A stretch of DNA of 64,000 bases. Origin: Sulfurovum lithotrophicum (GTDB lineage Bacteria; Campylobacterota; Campylobacteria; Campylobacterales; Sulfurovaceae). The position numbers and the translations under genes were made by a program. The stretch covers positions 186,001 to 250,000 of the forward strand of contig NZ_CP011308.1 of the NCBI RefSeq assembly GCF_000987835.1, given 5' to 3'. A model generated the notes under the pieces. That model had not been told where the DNA came from. It made no database searches and was given only the letters and a program-made list of their open reading frames with translations. Positions 34,730 to 43,290 of the stretch are shown here, in pieces. Within the stretch, counting starts at the first letter, position 1, and each line of letters begins with the position of its first letter.

Positions 34730-35164
34730 ATGGAACTGTATAACGGTCCCTTGGATGTCAAAGAGATCTTTGGAAGGTGGCTGGATGAAGAGGCCCAGTC
34801 CAACTACGGTGCGTATATTCCTTTTGTGGGAACGATACGTGCAGAAGAGGAGATAGAAGCGCTCAGTTTCGATATCTATGAACCGGTACTTCAGAAGTGG
34901 TTCGATGAGTGGCAGGAGAAAGCGAGGGCACGGGGAGCAGTGGTCAAAATGGCACATGCGATCGGTGATGTGCCCGTCCACACCTCTTCGTATGTTTCCG
35001 CGGTATTCTCTCCCAAACGCCGTGTGGCACTGGAGCTGATAGAAGAATTTGTAGAAGATTTCAAAGCCAATGCGCCGATCTGGAAATATGATGTGAAGAA
35101 CGGTGAACGTATCTATGCAGAAGATCGGAGTACACCGATGGACGGAGCAGGGTTGCTGGCGTAA
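34730..35164 (+). CDS. moaE: Molybdopterin synthase large subunit
   Basis: The catalytic subunit that converts precursor Z (cPMP) to molybdopterin with sulfur from MoaD. The 144-residue protein has FVGTIRAEEEIEALSFDIYEPV, VKMAHAIGDVPVHTSSYVSAVFSPKRRVALELIEEFVEDFKANAPIWKYDV (in pieces) with the conserved KAN.PIWK lysine region near the active site. It follows moaD by 3 bases. moeA lies 215 bases downstream behind several hairpins and may be transcribed apart. Confidence 0.94.
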   Translation: MELYNGPLDVKEIFGRWLDEEAQSNYGAYIPFVGTIRAEEEIEALSFDIYEPVLQKWFDEWQEKARARGAVVKMAHAIGDVPVHTSSYVSAVFSPKRRVALELIEEFVEDFKANAPIWKYDVKNGERIYAEDRSTPMDGAGLLA

Positions 35165-35186
35165 TCCTGCGAGTGAAGAGTGATTG

Positions 35187-35350
35187 TAAGCATTGCGTTG
35201 CAATGCTTATACTGAATAGAGGGTGGCGTGAAATACGATACAAACCTACATTATTAATTATGCATTGTTAAGTATTAAATAAAAAGCGAAACAGGTTTCG
35301 CAAGAGCCGTCCGCTGAGGATGGTGCATCAAAAAGAGCTTTGCTCTTTTT
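35187..35350 (+). promoter_or_regulatory. Hairpin-rich leader between moaE and moeA
   Basis: This 215-base gap holds no gene I can see but has four stems. TAAGCATTGC/GCAATGCTTA (35187-35209, loop GTT); GCGAAAC/GTTTCGC (35286-35301); CCGTCC/GGATGG (near 35308-35324, one G-T pair); and AAAAAGAGC/GCTCTTTTT (35330-35350) with a T-rich end, like a terminator, 30 bases before moeA. The last could be an attenuator. Whether it is a molybdenum-cofactor riboswitch cannot be judged by eye. Confidence 0.5.
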
Positions 35351-35379
35351 GAAATCAGTATAAAAAGGGAACTTTTCAC

Positions 35380-36579
35380 ATGATACACTTTGATGAATCG
35401 ATGACACTCCTTGAGGGGCTGCAGATCGAGAAGTACAAAACAAAAAAACTCTATATCATGGAGGCGCAGGGGTATGTCCTGGCAGAAGATGTGGTGGCTG
35501 ACCACAACTCTCCGGAATTCCCGACAGCAGCCATGGACGGCTATGCCCTGAATCATGATGATATAGCCATGGGCAGGCTCAAGATAGCCAGTATCAATCC
35601 TGCCGGATCTGCTTTGAAAGATGAAGTGATCGGTGGTACCTGCATCAAGACTTTTACGGGTTCTTTGATGCCCAAAGGTGCAGATACACTCATTCCCATT
35701 GAAAATGTGGAAGTGGATGATGACGAGATCATTATCAAAGAGGAAGTCCCCCAGGGATTTTCCGTACGTGAAGTGGGAGAGAACTATGCCAAAGGACAGA
35801 AACTCATTGAAGCGGGAACAAAGATCGATTTTCCCCAAATCGGTGTGATGGCAGGACTGAACATTGTTTCTGTCATGGTCTATGAAAAACCGACGGTCGC
35901 CGTACTCTCTACGGGCTCCGAACTGCTTGATCTGGGAGAAGTACAGACAAATGATGCCCAGATACGCTCATCGAACAACTACACTGTCGAAGCAATCGTC
36001 CGGAAATATGACGGCATACCCATGCAGCTTGGATGCATCAAGGATGACAAAGCAAGTATCCAAAAAGCTATGGCGGAAGCGCTTGAGAAGAGTGATATCG
36101 TTGTGACCACCGGCGGTGTAAGTGTAGGTGATTTTGATTTTGTTAAAGACGTGATCACCGAACTGGGTTGCGAAGTAGTGTTCAAAGGAGTACGTATCAA
36201 GCCCGGACAGCACATTGTCGTGGCACGCAAAGGGGACAAGTTTATTGTCGGGCTTCCCGGATTTGCCTACTCCTCAACGGTCACGGCACTTCTGTATGTT
36301 GTGCCTCTGATAGAAAAACTGCAGAGAGGAAAGTCTTCCCTGAAAAAAGTGAAAGCCAAACTGAAAGAGCCTTTCATCAAACGTGCCAAAAAAGCGGAGT
36401 TCACTGCCTGTAACGTCTCTTTGCTTCAGGGAGAGTATTATGTTGACTTCAAAGGAAAGAAGGTGGGTACCTCTGCCATTCTGACCAATATGCTTGGAAA
36501 TGTCGCCCTGCTTGTCACTTCAGAGGATGATACCTCCAAAGGGGTAGGGGATGAAGTGGACGTGCTTCTGCTTGCATAG
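35380..36579 (+). CDS. moeA: Molybdopterin molybdenumtransferase
   Basis: Inserts molybdate into adenylylated molybdopterin to give active cofactor. The 399-residue protein shows LAEDVVADHNSPEFPTAAMDGYAL (first 20 or fewer as PEFPTAAMDGYAL), SNNYTVEAIVRKY, VVTTGGVSVGDFDFVKDV (the MPT-binding TTGG.S.GD motif) and GLPGFAYSSTVTALLY, a Campylobacterota-like form of the GLPGNP segment. Domain order and length are normal for MoeA. It follows moaD-moaE and a structured leader. Confidence 0.93.
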   Translation: MIHFDESMTLLEGLQIEKYKTKKLYIMEAQGYVLAEDVVADHNSPEFPTAAMDGYALNHDDIAMGRLKIASINPAGSALKDEVIGGTCIKTFTGSLMPKGADTLIPIENVEVDDDEIIIKEEVPQGFSVREVGENYAKGQKLIEAGTKIDFPQIGVMAGLNIVSVMVYEKPTVAVLSTGSELLDLGEVQTNDAQIRSSNNYTVEAIVRKYDGIPMQLGCIKDDKASIQKAMAEALEKSDIVVTTGGVSVGDFDFVKDVITELGCEVVFKGVRIKPGQHIVVARKGDKFIVGLPGFAYSSTVTALLYVVPLIEKLQRGKSSLKKVKAKLKEPFIKRAKKAEFTACNVSLLQGEYYVDFKGKKVGTSAILTNMLGNVALLVTSEDDTSKGVGDEVDVLLLA

Positions 36580-36590
36580 CATCCGGGTTA

Positions 36591-36620
36591 TACAAAATCA
36601 AATTTAAATTTGATTTTGTA
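36591..36620. repeat. Perfect 30-base AT-rich palindrome
   Basis: TACAAAATCAAATTT directly followed by its exact reverse complement AAATTTGATTTTGTA. Outside it GGGTTA on the left and TTATACCC on the right extend the symmetry with a small offset, giving about 44 bases. It lies 11 bases after moeA and abuts the end of a minus-strand micro-ORF. It could act as a bidirectional terminator (T-rich on both strands) or as a protein-binding site. Confidence 0.85.
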
Positions 36621-36728
36621 TTATACCCACTTCGCTCTGATCTTCAGAAAGAGTGCAAATTCCGCTGCCGTTCTGCATCCTGAGTTCATAGCTTCACTTA
36701 AGAGGTTTCTGTTTCTTTTAAAATCCAT
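36621..36728 (-). CDS. Micro-ORF, 35 residues, divergent from the S24 repressor (hypothetical)
   Basis: The frame runs from ATG 36728 to TAA at 36621-36623 and has AAGGA seven to eight bases before the ATG. The product MDFKRNRNLLSEAMNSGCRT... ends TAAEFALFLKIRAKWV, which looks like part of a helix-turn-helix. It faces the S24-type repressor across two operator-like sites, the position of a small Cro-like or antirepressor gene. It could equally be a decayed remnant. A longer start at 36758 has no ribosome-binding site. Confidence 0.4.
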   Translation of the reverse strand: MDFKRNRNLLSEAMNSGCRTAAEFALFLKIRAKWV

Positions 36729-36759
36729 TTTAAATCCTTTTTCTTTTTTTAACGCCATA

Positions 36760-36817
36760 TATGTCAAATTGTATGTAAAAGTATAAAAATAGTTAAAAAA
36801 TATGTCAAATTGTCATA
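36760..36817. promoter_or_regulatory. Two direct operator-like repeats upstream of the S24 repressor
   Basis: TATGTCAAATTGTATGT (36760-36776) and TATGTCAAATTGTCATA (36801-36817) share their first 13 bases. The second is an imperfect palindrome with 14 of 17 positions symmetric. They start 41 bases apart, about four helical turns, and lie between the micro-ORF start and the repressor -10 box. They are good candidates for autoregulation by the repressor. Confidence 0.6.
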
Positions 36818-36835
36818 CATTTAGGAAAAACATAT

Positions 36836-36841
36836 TATAAT
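36836..36841 (+). promoter_or_regulatory. -10 box TATAAT for the S24 repressor gene
   Basis: CATATTATAATTTG, 31 bases before ATG 36873, directly downstream of the second operator-like repeat; GAGGAG precedes the start. Confidence 0.5.
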
Positions 36842-36872
36842 TTGAAATATAAATATGAAAGAGGAGTGAAAA

Positions 36873-37526
36873 ATGGTGAATTTCAATGAAATAATAGAAA
36901 AACTCAAAGATGTGATCTCTGAAACGAAGATCGGAGGGAAGGTCTTTGACAAAGATGTCGCCCAGGCGCTTAATATCCCCCAGGCAACCTTTGCCACAAT
37001 GAAAAAAAGGAATTCCATTCCTTACGAAGAGATACTCGAGTTCTGTGCCCTTAAAAAGATATCAGTCAACTGGCTCTTCTTTGACCAGGCGGTCGATATG
37101 CTCAAGGAGCAGACAGAAAAGTTCTTTCAGGTACGCTACTTCTCTGACATACGGGCAAGCGCGGGCGGCGGGGCGGAAGTTTTTGATGAGAATTACGAAA
37201 CGATCACTGTTGATGAGAAGATCATGCACAATATGGTAGGGGTGGGAAACACAGAGCTTGAAGCCATTCATGTGGATGGTGAGTCAATGGAACCGACACT
37301 GCAGGATGGCTCCATCGTGTTTGTAGACAGGAACCAGACTAATATCAACAAAGACGGCATTTTCATCGCTTCAACCACTGCAGGACTTTTCATCAAGCGT
37401 ATCCGCCAGAGAGCGGATGGAATGGTGGAGCTCATCTCGGATAATAAAGCCTACTCTCCCGAAGTGCTGGCGCCGGATGAGGTCAGTATTGTGGGGAAAG
37501 TCGTTGGGAATATTGAATCGCTTTGA
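36873..37526 (+). CDS. S24/LexA-type self-cleaving transcriptional repressor (CI-like)
   Basis: A 217-residue protein: N-terminal helix-turn-helix (about 20-60, VAQALNIPQATFATMKKRN), then a LexA-like peptidase domain. The cleavage site is RASAGGGAE with Ala97-Gly98; the catalytic Ser138 is in GESMEP and Lys175 in FIKRI. Such proteins bind operators as dimers and are inactivated by RecA-stimulated or stress-induced self-cleavage. No phage genes surround it, so it may be a resident regulator or a prophage remnant. Two direct operator-like repeats lie upstream; the GTAGGGTGC element follows its stop. Confidence 0.85.
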   Translation: MVNFNEIIEKLKDVISETKIGGKVFDKDVAQALNIPQATFATMKKRNSIPYEEILEFCALKKISVNWLFFDQAVDMLKEQTEKFFQVRYFSDIRASAGGGAEVFDENYETITVDEKIMHNMVGVGNTELEAIHVDGESMEPTLQDGSIVFVDRNQTNINKDGIFIASTTAGLFIKRIRQRADGMVELISDNKAYSPEVLAPDEVSIVGKVVGNIESL

Positions 37527-37531
37527 TTTCT

Positions 37532-37557
37532 GTAGGGTGCGTGTCTACGCACCTTAC
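37532..37557. repeat. GTAGGGTGC inverted-repeat element, copy B
   Basis: GTAGGGTGCGT, loop GTCT, ACGCACCTTAC: an 11-base stem with one mismatched pair. It begins 5 bases after the S24 repressor stop and lies between convergent genes (repressor and DksA-like), where it can end transcription from both sides. Confidence 0.8.
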
Positions 37558-37581
37558 GCGAAGAAGATGTACATTTTAGGT

Positions 37582-37920
37582 TTAATGATTTCCCGCACAT
37601 GCTACACATCTGACACTTTCCGGACGTACGGACATCCGGCCTGTGCCTATCTCCTCTTCACACTCTATACAGATACCGAACATCGGTTTGTCGATACGAA
37701 GCAGGGCATTCCGGAGTCTGGTGAGCCGGACCTTTGACTCGTCGAGTATCTTGTTGTTGACATGCTGTTCACCCATCGCTTCGAGCCGGGTGAGTCGTCC
37801 CAGTGAACAGTCCGGAGAAATGGGTTTGACCTTCTCTTCGAGTGTGCTGATCTGCTCTTTGAGCGTTTCGATGTCTTCTTCTATCTTTGTGCGTATATTT
37901 TCTTTTTCTTCTTGTGTCAT
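37582..37920 (-). CDS. DksA/TraR-family zinc-finger protein
   Basis: A 112-residue protein with an N-terminal coiled coil (about 1-60, [20 protein letters not shown]) and a C-terminal zinc finger with CIECEEEIG and CVAC. The family binds the RNA polymerase secondary channel and, with ppGpp, adjusts transcription in the stringent response. It is shorter than E. coli DksA (151 residues) and the coiled-coil tip lacks a clear DxxDxA motif, having SPDCSLGRL instead, so its effect on polymerase may differ. Divergent from the DUF255 gene. Confidence 0.85.
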   Translation of the reverse strand: MTQEEKENIRTKIEEDIETLKEQISTLEEKVKPISPDCSLGRLTRLEAMGEQHVNNKILDESKVRLTRLRNALLRIDKPMFGICIECEEEIGTGRMSVRPESVRCVACAGNH

Positions 37921-37970
37921 TTGTATCTCTTTATGGTATAGTTGATAATCATTATAGCAAAAGGATCTCT

Positions 37971-39968
37971 GTGAAACATCTGGTGTTGTTTTTTTTACTT
38001 CTTTCCGGAGTCACCTGGGCCAAACCGGCATATACCAATGCACTCATCCATGAAGATTCTCCCTATCTTCAACAGCATGCGCACAATCCTGTGAACTGGT
38101 ACCCTTGGGGCAAGGAAGTGTTTGAGAAAGCCGGGAAAGAACACAAATTCATTTTTCTCTCCATCGGCTACAGTACCTGCCACTGGTGCCATGAGATGGA
38201 GAAGGAGAGCTTTACGGATGAAACGGTAGCCAAATTACTGAATGATGACTTTGTGTCCATCAAGGTGGATAGAGAAGAATACCCCCAGATAGACAAGAAG
38301 TATCAGCAGCTCTATATGGACTATTATGGTAAAAGGGGAGGGTGGCCTCTGAGTGTGTTTATGACGCCGGAAGGCGAAGTGTTCCATCTGGGGACATACA
38401 TACCCAAAGAGGAAGGATACGGCTCCAAAGGATTGCTGAATATGCTGCCTGCCTTTGCCTCATTAAGGCAGAACAAAACAGCACTGCAAAAACGGATAGT
38501 CAAATATAGGCAGGCTCAGGCAAAAAATGCTTCCCGTAAAAAACTTACGCAGGATATCACAAAAGAGCTGCTCAAAAAAACGGTGAACGATATAGAAAAA
38601 GAGTTTGACAGGGAAAACGGTGGATTTGCTTCCCGTCCCAAGTTCCCGGAAGCTTCCAAGATAGTGCTGCTCCTGACCATTTACAGACTGAACAGTGACA
38701 AAAGGGCCTACAGCATGGCCGATACGACACTGAGAAAAATGGCCCGAAGCGGGCTTTACGACCAGATAGGGGGAGGATTTTTCCGCTACACGACAGACCG
38801 GGAATGGCAGAGCCCGCATTTCGAGAAAATGCTCTATACCAATGCCGAACTGATCCCGGTGTATGTGCAGATGTATGAAGAGACGAAGGACCCTATGTAC
38901 AAAAGGGTCGTGCAGGAGACCATAGCGCAGATACGGGAGCACTTTATGCAAGAGGACCTCTACTTTTCCGCAAGCGATGCGGACAGTGACGGAGAAGAGG
39001 GCGGTTATTTCATTTACAATTACGACGAAGTGAAAGACGCACTTTTGAAAAAAGGATTGAGCATTTCTGAGACAGAAGAAGCGCTTGCCTATTTGGGGAT
39101 AGAGGAGGATGGTAATGTGGATGGAGAACTTTCCCTCCCGCATATTACAGGAAGCAAAGAACCTTCAAGGCTCAAAGAGGTCAAACGCTACCTGAAGAAA
39201 CTGCGCAAAACGAGGCGCTTCCCTTTTGTGGATACAAAGATCATTACGGCATGGAATGCGATGATGGTCAAAGCGCTTTTTGTTGCTTCCCGAGTTGATT
39301 CGGAGTATCTTGATGATGCAAAAAAGAGTTTGGAAAAACTCTGGATGCTGATGCGTCGTGACGGAAAGCTTTACCATCAGACACTTTACGGAAAAGCACC
39401 CAAACAGAAAGCAATATTGGAAGACTATGCTTTTTTGACGGATGCCCTGATAGAAGGTTATGAACGGAGTTATGACGAGCGTTATCTCTCTTGGGCAAAA
39501 ATATTGTGCGAAGAGGCGGTGGAGAAGTTTTACCGAAAGGGTATCTGGTATCTTAGTGACGATCGGGTCAGAACCTTGGCCGATCTTGACGACCGGTACT
39601 ATACTTCGGCACTCAGCGTAATGCTGGAGTCGCTTCTGAAGACAGCAGCATTGAACGAAGATCTGAACTATCTGGCTGTCGTAAAAAAAACCGTGGAGAT
39701 GCAGGGGGCTGTACTGCAGAAGAGTCCGGCAAAAGCTCCCCGGTTTACGGAACTCTATCTTCTCCTCAAAAAAGGTGATGTTATCATCCATGCGAATAGG
39801 CAAATGTTACTTGATGCGCACAAAGAGATTGATAGTATAGGGTATCCTTTCGTTTTAAGCAAAGTTGAACAGAGTGACGAGTATCTTGCCTGCAAGATCA
39901 ACACCTGTTTTGCACATGACAAGAATATAACGCAGTTGATTGAAAAGATTAAAAAGGCGGTGAAGTAG
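37971..39968 (+). CDS. Exported DUF255 thioredoxin-fold protein (YyaL/spermatogenesis-associated 20 type)
   Basis: About 665 residues from GTG 37971, chosen because AAGGA lies six bases upstream and the product then begins with a signal peptide ([19 protein letters not shown]). The mature N-terminus has [16 protein letters not shown] and [15 protein letters not shown], the DUF255 thioredoxin-like domain with its CxxC-H site. A glucosidase-like helical toroid follows ([52 protein letters not shown]). The family's function is not settled. Most relatives are cytoplasmic, so the signal peptide is notable. A DUF309 gene follows after one base. Confidence 0.88.
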   Translation: MKHLVLFFLLLSGVTWAKPAYTNALIHEDSPYLQQHAHNPVNWYPWGKEVFEKAGKEHKFIFLSIGYSTCHWCHEMEKESFTDETVAKLLNDDFVSIKVDREEYPQIDKKYQQLYMDYYGKRGGWPLSVFMTPEGEVFHLGTYIPKEEGYGSKGLLNMLPAFASLRQNKTALQKRIVKYRQAQAKNASRKKLTQDITKELLKKTVNDIEKEFDRENGGFASRPKFPEASKIVLLLTIYRLNSDKRAYSMADTTLRKMARSGLYDQIGGGFFRYTTDREWQSPHFEKMLYTNAELIPVYVQMYEETKDPMYKRVVQETIAQIREHFMQEDLYFSASDADSDGEEGGYFIYNYDEVKDALLKKGLSISETEEALAYLGIEEDGNVDGELSLPHITGSKEPSRLKEVKRYLKKLRKTRRFPFVDTKIITAWNAMMVKALFVASRVDSEYLDDAKKSLEKLWMLMRRDGKLYHQTLYGKAPKQKAILEDYAFLTDALIEGYERSYDERYLSWAKILCEEAVEKFYRKGIWYLSDDRVRTLADLDDRYYTSALSVMLESLLKTAALNEDLNYLAVVKKTVEMQGAVLQKSPAKAPRFTELYLLLKKGDVIIHANRQMLLDAHKEIDSIGYPFVLSKVEQSDEYLACKINTCFAHDKNITQLIEKIKKAVK

Positions 39969-39969
39969 T

Positions 39970-40320
39970 ATGCTGACCATGAACGAAGACCTTGAGGATG
40001 CGCTGAAACAGTACATCATACTGCTGGATAAGGGGGAATACTTTGATGCGCATGAAGTACTGGAAGAAGCCTGGCACCCCCTGCGTCTGAAAAAGGACCC
40101 TCTGGCAAACCTTGCCAAAGGCCTGATCAACGGTGCCGTTGCTTTTGAACATTTGAAGCTCAATAAAAGTAATGCAAGTGAAAAGGCGCGCAAGGTCATG
40201 ACATCCTACGAGAAGCATAAAGAGATTTATTCAGATGAGATAAGGTATGCGATCCTGTTTAAAGCTGCCTGTATTAAGATTGAAGAGTTGAAAAGCGCAT
40301 ATCCGGAAGTGTGGTACTGA
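39970..40320 (+). CDS. DUF309-family protein
   Basis: A 116-residue helical protein with the family signature YFDAHEVLEEAWHPL (about 20-34) and LAKGLINGAVAFEHL (about 43-57). Its function is unknown; the conserved His/Glu residues could bind a metal. The start may be ATG 39970 or the second ATG two codons later. It is placed between the DUF255 gene and the SagB-type gene, whose ATG shares a base with its TGA, so the three are probably expressed together. Confidence 0.85.
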   Translation: MLTMNEDLEDALKQYIILLDKGEYFDAHEVLEEAWHPLRLKKDPLANLAKGLINGAVAFEHLKLNKSNASEKARKVMTSYEKHKEIYSDEIRYAILFKAACIKIEELKSAYPEVWY

Positions 40321-41594
40321 TGTTCTGGTATCACGATATGACAAAGCATTCCTATGTTTCCGTGCGGCAAAACCCTAACTACCTCTCTTGGGAAGATCAG
40401 CCGGGTACCTACAAGAATTATCCTGGCAGTTATCCAAAATATAAGCTCGACCTTGAAAACGAAGAAGCGAATTTCCTTTTCCATATTGCAGGACTGACGG
40501 CAAAGAAAAGCTATCCGGGCGGTGAATACTACTTGCGTATCAATCCCTCCGCGGGCGCGCTGTATCCCAATGAACTCTATTTTCAGGCCCGTGGCGTAGA
40601 GGGGATAAAAGACGGTATCTATCATTATGAGGTCAGTTCAAGCTCTCTGACCCTGCTTCATGAGATCAGTGAAACGGAAGGGCTGGAGCCCTATTTCGGG
40701 TACAAGACGGCGATGAAAGGCTATCTTTTCCTGGTCTCGGCTATCTGTTACCGCTCTTCGTGGAAATACAGGAACAGGGCGTTCCGCTACTGCCTTTTGG
40801 ATGCAGGACATCTCCTGGGGAGCGTGGAAGCGGCAGCACTGTTGAAACCCCATGCCGTACAGATGGTCTATGGTATTGAAAGAGAAACACTGAACAGGAT
40901 GTTCGGTTTTGAAGATCGAGAGTGGTTTGTGTCAGGCTGCAGTGTAGCCGTACCTTTGGCCGGACAGGAGGTGAAGGGCATCGAATTCGAACTGCCCTAT
41001 GTGGACGGCAGCCGTACTTTTGAGAAAAATCCTCTCATTGAAGAAGCTTATGAAGCTACGATGCAGCTTCAGGGATGCAAAAAGAGTATCAGGGCTCCAA
41101 AATTCACTTATCAGAAAGAGAGGCTGAGAGAAACGATCTTTCAGCGCAGGTCCCAGAGAGGGTTTCATGAAGGAGCCATTACCAAAGGGCAATTCAATTT
41201 CATCATGGAGACACTCATCCAGCCCGTTTTGAGCGACTGTGACGAAGAGGTGAATATCTATGTGGCCGTCAACCGTGTGCTGGATATGCCCTTGGGGCTG
41301 TACAAAGACGGAGCCTACCTGAAATACGGCGACTTCTCTCAAAAAGCCGGCTATCTGTGTCTGGAACAGTACAGTCTTGCTGCGCAGGGAGCCCTTGTAT
41401 TTTTCCTGACCTCCAAAGGGGAAAACTATCAGGCACTTTACCAGAAAGCGGGTATCATTGGCCACCGGCTCTATATTGCATCACTCTACCTTGGTATCGG
41501 ATGTTCCGGTATCGGTGCCTATTATGACGATGAGGTTAATGACTTTCTGGAAAATGACGAGATGGTGCTTTACGCTTTGGCGATAGGGAAGTAG
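40320..41594 (+). CDS. SagB-type nitroreductase-fold dehydrogenase, tandem-domain
   Basis: About 424 residues from ATG 40320, overlapping the DUF309 stop (TGATG). The N-terminal half has YYLRINPSAGALYPNELYF, GIYHYEVSSSSLTLL and RYCLLDAGHLLGSVEAAAL, typical SagB-type FMN-binding segments. The second half repeats the fold (FQRRSQRGFHEGAITKGQF, QKAGIIGHRLYIASLYLGIG). SagB enzymes oxidise thiazolines or oxazolines in azole peptide toxins, but no cyclodehydratase or precursor peptide is seen here. It may be one of the stand-alone members of unknown substrate. Confidence 0.8.
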   Translation: MFWYHDMTKHSYVSVRQNPNYLSWEDQPGTYKNYPGSYPKYKLDLENEEANFLFHIAGLTAKKSYPGGEYYLRINPSAGALYPNELYFQARGVEGIKDGIYHYEVSSSSLTLLHEISETEGLEPYFGYKTAMKGYLFLVSAICYRSSWKYRNRAFRYCLLDAGHLLGSVEAAALLKPHAVQMVYGIERETLNRMFGFEDREWFVSGCSVAVPLAGQEVKGIEFELPYVDGSRTFEKNPLIEEAYEATMQLQGCKKSIRAPKFTYQKERLRETIFQRRSQRGFHEGAITKGQFNFIMETLIQPVLSDCDEEVNIYVAVNRVLDMPLGLYKDGAYLKYGDFSQKAGYLCLEQYSLAAQGALVFFLTSKGENYQALYQKAGIIGHRLYIASLYLGIGCSGIGAYYDDEVNDFLENDEMVLYALAIGK

Positions 41595-41597
41595 AGA

Positions 41598-42776
41598 TCA
41601 ACTCTCTACATTTTTGTTTTTTTGCATACGCAGGATAAGGTATCCTGCGGCAGCCGAAAGAAATGATCCAAGTAGAATGGCCAGCTTGTCGGCATAGTGA
41701 TATATCTGTGTATCATCGTAGGCAAGGGAATCCACAAAGAGACTCATAGTAAATCCGATCCCTGTCAATACACTTACCCCGTAGAGCATCATCCAGCTGC
41801 TCTCCTTGGGCAAAGAGGCTATACCCATTTTGATGGCCAGCCATGAGAATCCGAATACCCCTACCTGTTTACCGACAAAGAGCCCCAGCATGATCCCCAG
41901 AGGAACAGGACCGCTCATCGCTTCGAGAGAAATCCCTTTGAGATCTACGCCCGCATTGACAAAGGCAAACAGAGGAAGGATCAGGAAGGCAACCCAGTAA
42001 TGCAGGTCGTGCTCCATCTCTTTTGCCATGGAAAAGCGATTCCCCTTTTTGTCTTTGGACTCCATAGGGATCATAAAAGCAAGTGCTACTCCCGCCAGGG
42101 TGGCATGTACACCGGATTTCAGTACCGATACCCACAATATAATACCTATGACGATGTAAGCTGATTTGATCGCGACATCCATACGGTTCATGATGAAAAG
42201 TATGGCAAGGGAAATGGCTGCGACAGTAATGGAAAGCGTGGAAAGGTCAGTCGTATAAAAAAGGGCTATGATCACAATGGCACCCAGGTCATCGATGATG
42301 GCCAGGGCCATTAGAAAGATTTTCAGCGAAAGTGGCACACGGGGCCCCAGCAGAGATAAGATTCCCAATGCAAAAGCAATATCGGTCGCTGTAGGAATGG
42401 CCCATCCGTTCATCGCAAATGATTCGCCTTTGTTGAAAAGAATGAAAATCAGTGCAGGTACGATCATTCCTCCGACTGCAGCTATACCTGGAAGCGTGAT
42501 CTGTTTCAGGGAAGAGAGATGCCCCTCCATGACCTCCCTTTTTACCTCCAGCCCGATGAGGAAGAAAAAGATAGCCATCAGCCCATCGTTGACCCACAAA
42601 AGAAGCGGCTTGGCTATATGAAGTGCACCAAAACGTATCTCTACGGGTGTATGCAGAAAGCTGGTGTAGGCGGCACTGAGAAAACTGTTTTGCAGGATGA
42701 GTGCCAGAACAGTGACAATGATCAGCAGTATACCGGCAGAAGACTCTTTTTTTATAAATGATGTAATGGTGTCCAT
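41598..42776 (-). CDS. nhaA: Na+/H+ antiporter NhaA
   Basis: Exchanges cytoplasmic Na+ or Li+ for external H+. About 392 residues from ATG 42776 (AGAGAG upstream; a frame to 42812 adds residues without support). Twelve membrane segments; LLLWVNDGLMAIFFFLIGLEVKRE (read as DGLMAIFFFLIGLEVKRE) and the ion-binding AIIDDLGAIVIIAL with the paired aspartates are clear. Also WAIPTATDIAFALGIL. Salt tolerance and pH homeostasis suit a marine or saline habitat. It lies downstream of the SUI1 gene on the minus strand, 163 bases away. Confidence 0.96.
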   Translation of the reverse strand: MDTITSFIKKESSAGILLIIVTVLALILQNSFLSAAYTSFLHTPVEIRFGALHIAKPLLLWVNDGLMAIFFFLIGLEVKREVMEGHLSSLKQITLPGIAAVGGMIVPALIFILFNKGESFAMNGWAIPTATDIAFALGILSLLGPRVPLSLKIFLMALAIIDDLGAIVIIALFYTTDLSTLSITVAAISLAILFIMNRMDVAIKSAYIVIGIILWVSVLKSGVHATLAGVALAFMIPMESKDKKGNRFSMAKEMEHDLHYWVAFLILPLFAFVNAGVDLKGISLEAMSGPVPLGIMLGLFVGKQVGVFGFSWLAIKMGIASLPKESSWMMLYGVSVLTGIGFTMSLFVDSLAYDDTQIYHYADKLAILLGSFLSAAAGYLILRMQKNKNVES

Positions 42777-42939
42777 AAAGCTCTCTTTACCCAATATTTG
42801 ACACGGAGGCACAACACGCTTTATTAAGAATACTGTTCCAGGATCGGGGTTTTATAAAATATTTCAAATATACTAACATGAATAGGCTAACAATGTTTAG
42901 CATACATGTTGTATCAAGGAACTTTCTGCTCTTACTGTA

Positions 42940-43281
42940 TCATATCCTGAATCTGTATCCCTGTTCCCCAAGCAGGGTGCGCAGAGGCTCCTGTACTTCT
43001 CCCTGGAATTCGAGCGTGTCGTTTCTGACCGTACCGCCTGTGCTCAGTTTGGACTTGAGTGTTTTGAGAAGCTTTTTGAGTGCATCTTCTTCCAGAAAGA
43101 AAGGCTTGACAATCGTTACGGTCTTTCCTCGCCGTTTTTCCCTGGCGAAATGCAAGCGGTGTTTATCGGGTGTTTTGATTTCGGTTTTCTCTTTGCTGCT
43201 CTGTTTACTTTTGTTGTCTGACTGCCAGCCATCACCAAGATCGCTACCCATTTCAAACAGATTTTTCTTTGATTTTGCCAT
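42940..43281 (-). CDS. SUI1/YciH-family translation initiation factor-like protein
   Basis: A 113-residue protein with a lysine-rich N-terminal tail (about 1-45) and the SUI1/eIF1 fold: REKRRGKTVTIVKPFFLEE, LKKLLKTLKSKLSTGGTVRNDTLEFQG and LLGEQGYR (quoted in parts). Bacterial members (E. coli YciH) are thought to affect start-codon fidelity or stress translation. The start lies 9 bases after the LsrK-like gene stop, so it is probably the last gene of the lsrG-aldolase-lsrK run. Confidence 0.88.
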   Translation of the reverse strand: MAKSKKNLFEMGSDLGDGWQSDNKSKQSSKEKTEIKTPDKHRLHFAREKRRGKTVTIVKPFFLEEDALKKLLKTLKSKLSTGGTVRNDTLEFQGEVQEPLRTLLGEQGYRFRI

Positions 43282-43290
43282 ACTGTATTC

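Noticed and set aside
36873-37526. Prophage
   Set aside because: Only the repressor and a micro-ORF are phage-like; neighbours are metabolic genes and no integrase, terminase or attachment repeat is seen.
40320-41594. Thiazole/oxazole-modified peptide cluster
   Set aside because: Only the SagB-like gene is present; no cyclodehydratase, docking protein, transporter or precursor peptide is visible.
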